64,000 nt of DNA, from contig CAYQKV010000003.1 of the NCBI GenBank assembly GCA_964418255.1, forward strand, positions 1-64,000, given 5' to 3'. Shown in pieces: positions 61,314 through 64,000 of the stretch (position 1 is the stretch's first letter; each line of letters opens with the position of its first letter). Source of the DNA: CAG-1782 sp964418255. Its GTDB lineage: Bacteria; Bacillota; Clostridia; Christensenellales; DTU072. The position numbers and the translations under genes were made by a program. The notes under the pieces were generated by a model that was not told where the DNA came from, searched no databases, and saw only the letters and a program-made list of their open reading frames with translations.

Positions 61314-62332
61314 GTTTGATTTCCGCTAACGCATTAAACAGCGCAATCGGAGACCTCATTTACAAATACCTGTACGGGTGGGTGGTTACCTGGTCGGACA
61401 ACTGGTCGATAGTGGGAGCGTTCAGCGTTACCGTTATTATGTTTACGCTGTTTTTGAAAGTGCTCGTTTTCCCTCTCGACATATGGCAGAAAGAGGTAAT
61501 GCGCCGCAACGCGAAAAAAATGGAAAAAATGCGTCCGCAACTGGAAAAAATTCAGAAACAGTGCGGGAGCAACCGCGAACTTCTTATGCAGAAGCAACGC
61601 GCGTTATATAAGGAAAACAAATATTCGATGTTCGGTTCGTGCCTGCCGATGATAGTTACGCTCGCCGTATTCTTTATAGTTTTCGGCGGGTACAACGCGG
61701 CGGTTTCCAAACACACGCAGGTGACGTTCGACGCGCTCGACAAGGTTTACACCGAAGTTTACGAAGCGGACGAAAACGCCGCGCTCGGCGAGGACGAAAG
61801 AATCGCGCTTGCCGAAGCCGCTGTGCTCAAAGCGTACGAAGAGGACTATAAGGAGTCGTTTTTCTGGATAAAGAGCATTTTTGCCGCGGATACCTGGGCG
61901 GATACCATTCCCAACGCCGCTACCGCTTCGAAGAACATTCCCGACCTTAACGCGGCGCGTTACGAAGTGGTAATGAGACCCCTTATCGAAAAATACAACG
62001 AGGGTTGGAACGGGTATCTCGTTCTTCCCATACTCGTACTGCTTCTCAATATCGCGTCGATGTTTCTGAATAAGCAGCAGATGCAACAGCCCGCCGTCCC
62101 GGGACAGACGGAAGAGCAGGCGAAAGCCGCGAAGACGCAGGCGAAGATAATGCAGTTCATAATGCCCATAATGATGTTCGGGTTCGCGCTGTTCTATTCT
62201 GCGGCGTTTACCCTGTATATGATGGTCAATATGGTGTTTACGACCATAATAAACCTCGTGTACAACATAGTGACAAAGAAGAAAGACGCGGCGGAAAAAG
62301 ACCGCATTTTGTCTACGACGTTCAAGAAATAA
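61301..62332 (+). CDS. yidC: membrane protein insertase YidC/OxaA
   Basis: 343 residues with about five membrane helices, the Gram-positive short form. It inserts proteins into the membrane alone or with SecYEG. The conserved core starts after WSIVGAFSVTVIMFTLFLK; a long charged segment RRNAKKMEKMRPQLEKIQKQ is the cytoplasmic hairpin. IMPIMMFGFALFYSAAFTLYM covers the late helices. No lipobox is seen, unlike many Bacillus OxaA proteins. GAGGAAG precedes the ATG. Confidence 0.95.
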   Translation: MDFISLISANALNSAIGDLIYKYLYGWVVTWSDNWSIVGAFSVTVIMFTLFLKVLVFPLDIWQKEVMRRNAKKMEKMRPQLEKIQKQCGSNRELLMQKQRALYKENKYSMFGSCLPMIVTLAVFFIVFGGYNAAVSKHTQVTFDALDKVYTEVYEADENAALGEDERIALAEAAVLKAYEEDYKESFFWIKSIFAADTWADTIPNAATASKNIPDLNAARYEVVMRPLIEKYNEGWNGYLVLPILVLLLNIASMFLNKQQMQQPAVPGQTEEQAKAAKTQAKIMQFIMPIMMFGFALFYSAAFTLYMMVNMVFTTIINLVYNIVTKKKDAAEKDRILSTTFKK

Positions 62333-62344
62333 ATCGGAGGAAAA

Positions 62345-63172
62345 ATGGAAAAGTATTACGAATTCAAAGCGTCCAATCCTGAAACGGCTACGCGCAACGG
62401 ACTTGCGGAGCTCGGACTTACGGAAGAAGAGGTTGAAATAGAAGTTTTGTCTAACGGAGGGATTTTTTCCCGCGCCGTTGTGAGGATAACGCCGAAAACG
62501 AAAGAAGAGGAGATAAAAGCGGAAGAGCCCGTTCTAAGCGAAGAAGAACGCGAAGTTCCCGCGGAAACCGAGAGCGAAGCGCCCGAGGCGAACGAAACGG
62601 CGGAAGACAGGGAAGAAAAGTTCCGTAAAATGAAAGAAATGCGCGACGAAGGGAAAGAATATCTTTCTAAAATCGCTCTTCTTACGGGGGCGAACGTCAC
62701 CGTAGAAGGGAAAGTAAGAGAAGACGAAGTTTGCCTTTATATCGGCGGAGAAGACGCGGGCAATTTTATAGGATACAAGGGAGAAACCCTCGAAGCGGTT
62801 CAGACGCTCGTTTCTTACTATCTCAACAAAGGAGAAACGGAAAGGGTAAGAATTGTCGTGGACGCGGATTTTTACCGCGAGAGACGGAAAAAGACCTTGA
62901 CCGCGCTTGCAAGGAAACTCGCTAAGCAAGCGTATAATCAGCACAGAGAAATATCTCTCGAACCGATGAACAGTTACGAGAGAAGAATTATTCACGCCGC
63001 GTTAGCAAGCAGCGACGAAGCGACGACGAGAAGCGACGGAGAGGGCAGAGCGAGACATATAGTCATCGTTCCGAAAAACGGAACGATGAGCTACGGCAAC
63101 GCAAGCAGCGATTTCCGTAGAAAAGGACCTGTGAAAACGAAAAGTTTCGGTTATAACAAGAGAAGATTTTAA
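62345..63172 (+). CDS. jag: Jag/KhpB RNA-binding protein
   Basis: 275 residues. The Jag-N domain (~1-55) is followed by an acidic linker (~60-100), a type II KH domain (~115-190; LYIGGEDAGNFIGYKGETL is the GxxG region) and an R3H domain (~195-250; MNSYERRIIHAAL). The protein binds RNA with KhpA and affects cell elongation and division in streptococci. GGAGGA precedes the ATG. It shares one base with the mnmE start. Confidence 0.95.
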   Translation: MEKYYEFKASNPETATRNGLAELGLTEEEVEIEVLSNGGIFSRAVVRITPKTKEEEIKAEEPVLSEEEREVPAETESEAPEANETAEDREEKFRKMKEMRDEGKEYLSKIALLTGANVTVEGKVREDEVCLYIGGEDAGNFIGYKGETLEAVQTLVSYYLNKGETERVRIVVDADFYRERRKKTLTALARKLAKQAYNQHREISLEPMNSYERRIIHAALASSDEATTRSDGEGRARHIVIVPKNGTMSYGNASSDFRRKGPVKTKSFGYNKRRF

Positions 63173-64000
63173 TGAAAGATACGATAGTCGCGGTTGCGAC
63201 TTCAATGACTTCGTCTGCGGGAATAAACATCATCCGTATCAGCGGTGACAACGCGCTGCGCTGGGTGAGAGAAATTTTCGAAAGTAAAAAAATAGTCGGC
63301 GAAATCGAGCCCAACCGTATGTACCTCGGAAGGATAAACGGAAAGAACTTTTCCGAAAAGGCGTTTTGTGTTTATTACAAATCGCCGTTTTCTTATACCG
63401 GGGAAGACGTCGTGGAAGTACAATGCCACGGCGGCAAAGGCGTAACCCTCGCCATAGTGCGTATGTTGCGCGAAAAAGGCGCGAGACCGGCGGAGGCGGG
63501 AGAGTTTACGAAGCGCGCTTTTCTCAACGGTAAAATGACGCTTAACGAAGCCGAGGGCGTTATCGATATGATTAACGCGTCCAGCGAGAGCCAGATAAAA
63601 AACGCGTACAGACTTATGAACGGCGAAGTGACAGCAGGGATAGAGAAATGCGAAAAATTTCTTGTGGAAACCGCCGCGACTCTCGAAGCGAAACTCGATT
63701 ATCCCGAAGAACTCGAAGAGGACGCGAGGCTTATCGCAAAGCCGTTGATAGACGAGGCGGAGAAAACCTGCGCGAAACTGATTTCGACTTCGGCAAGGCG
63801 CAAAACATTGAGTGAAGGCGTCTATATTGCGATAGTAGGGACCCCAAACGCAGGGAAAAGCTCATTACTTAACGCTTTACTCGGACAAGACAGAGCGATA
63901 GTGAGCGACGAAGCGGGCACGACTCGTGACGTTGTGAAAGAGAGCGTGGATTACGACGGGATAAGGTTTAATTTTCTCGATACCGCAGGAATAAGAGAAA
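63172..64000 (+). CDS. mnmE: tRNA modification GTPase MnmE (partial, runs off the window)
   Basis: At least 276 residues. With MnmG it modifies U34 in tRNAs that read split codon boxes. The N-terminal tetrahydrofolate-binding domain (DTIVAVATSMTSSAGINIIR, then CHGGKGVT) leads to the G domain with GTPNAGKSS (P-loop), GTTRD (switch I) and DTAG (G3). The frame is open to the last base of the window. It starts on the last base of the jag stop codon (ATG at 63172). Confidence 0.97.
   Translation, partial: MKDTIVAVATSMTSSAGINIIRISGDNALRWVREIFESKKIVGEIEPNRMYLGRINGKNFSEKAFCVYYKSPFSYTGEDVVEVQCHGGKGVTLAIVRMLREKGARPAEAGEFTKRAFLNGKMTLNEAEGVIDMINASSESQIKNAYRLMNGEVTAGIEKCEKFLVETAATLEAKLDYPEELEEDARLIAKPLIDEAEKTCAKLISTSARRKTLSEGVYIAIVGTPNAGKSSLLNALLGQDRAIVSDEAGTTRDVVKESVDYDGIRFNFLDTAGIRE

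Overview
The window looks like a chromosomal segment of an anaerobic, probably uncultured member of the Clostridia (Firmicutes). Evidence: [FeFe] hydrogenases, rubrerythrin, rubredoxin, a flavodiiron protein, a Rex-AdhE fermentation module, indolepyruvate:ferredoxin oxidoreductase, a leucine T-box leader, sporulation-type yabP/yabQ genes, strong AGGAGG ribosome binding sites and TTGACA-17-TATAAT promoters. The species cannot be named from the sequence alone.

Layout. 1-12.8 kb is accessory: a tRNA-like remnant, a very large lipoprotein split by a frameshift, a modular Ig/beta-solenoid lipoprotein, small secreted or membrane proteins, an amidase-like protein and a LysR remnant. 13-18 kb carries an aldo/keto reductase, an ECF-type membrane protein with a DUF1893 partner, tRNA-Arg(CCU), a yabP-yabQ locus, and a TSCPD protein with a metallo-hydrolase. 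18.1-22.9 kb is a leuA-leuC-leuD-leuB operon behind a T-box with a CUC specifier. 23-27 kb holds a small lipoprotein, a manganese riboswitch with mntP, and an oxygen-detoxifying flavodiiron protein followed by rubredoxin.

27.2-33.7 kb is an AT-richer surface-polysaccharide island: two family-2 glycosyltransferases and one 1396-residue protein that fuses a pyruvyltransferase, a ferredoxin/FrhB-like module, a hexapeptide acyltransferase and an epimerase. 33.8-42.5 kb is a redox and hydrogen block (rex, adhE, a small kinase, a [2Fe-2S] protein, a sensory PAS [FeFe] hydrogenase, a SpoIIE-type phosphatase and a second [FeFe] hydrogenase). It links NADH sensing, ethanol formation and hydrogen metabolism.

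42.6-60.4 kb is mostly housekeeping: yerC, lgt, iorAB, tRNA-Ser(UGA), a NodB-like lipoprotein, pepV, gltX, a PlsC-like protein, a cysteine synthase, rubrerythrin, a TPR/DUF4037 pair, fhs and a YbaK protein. 60.5-64 kb is the conserved rpmH-rnpA-yidD-yidC-jag-mnmE string, cut by the window end. dnaA is not next to rpmH as it is in many Firmicutes.

The most unusual item is non-coding. Two intergenic elements of exactly 244 nt (7154-7397 and 54767-55010) share conserved linkers, while their hairpin arms differ in sequence yet still pair. This is the covariation expected of a structured RNA, or of a mobile element encoding one. Two shortened relatives lie on the other strand near 23.05 and 24.9 kb.
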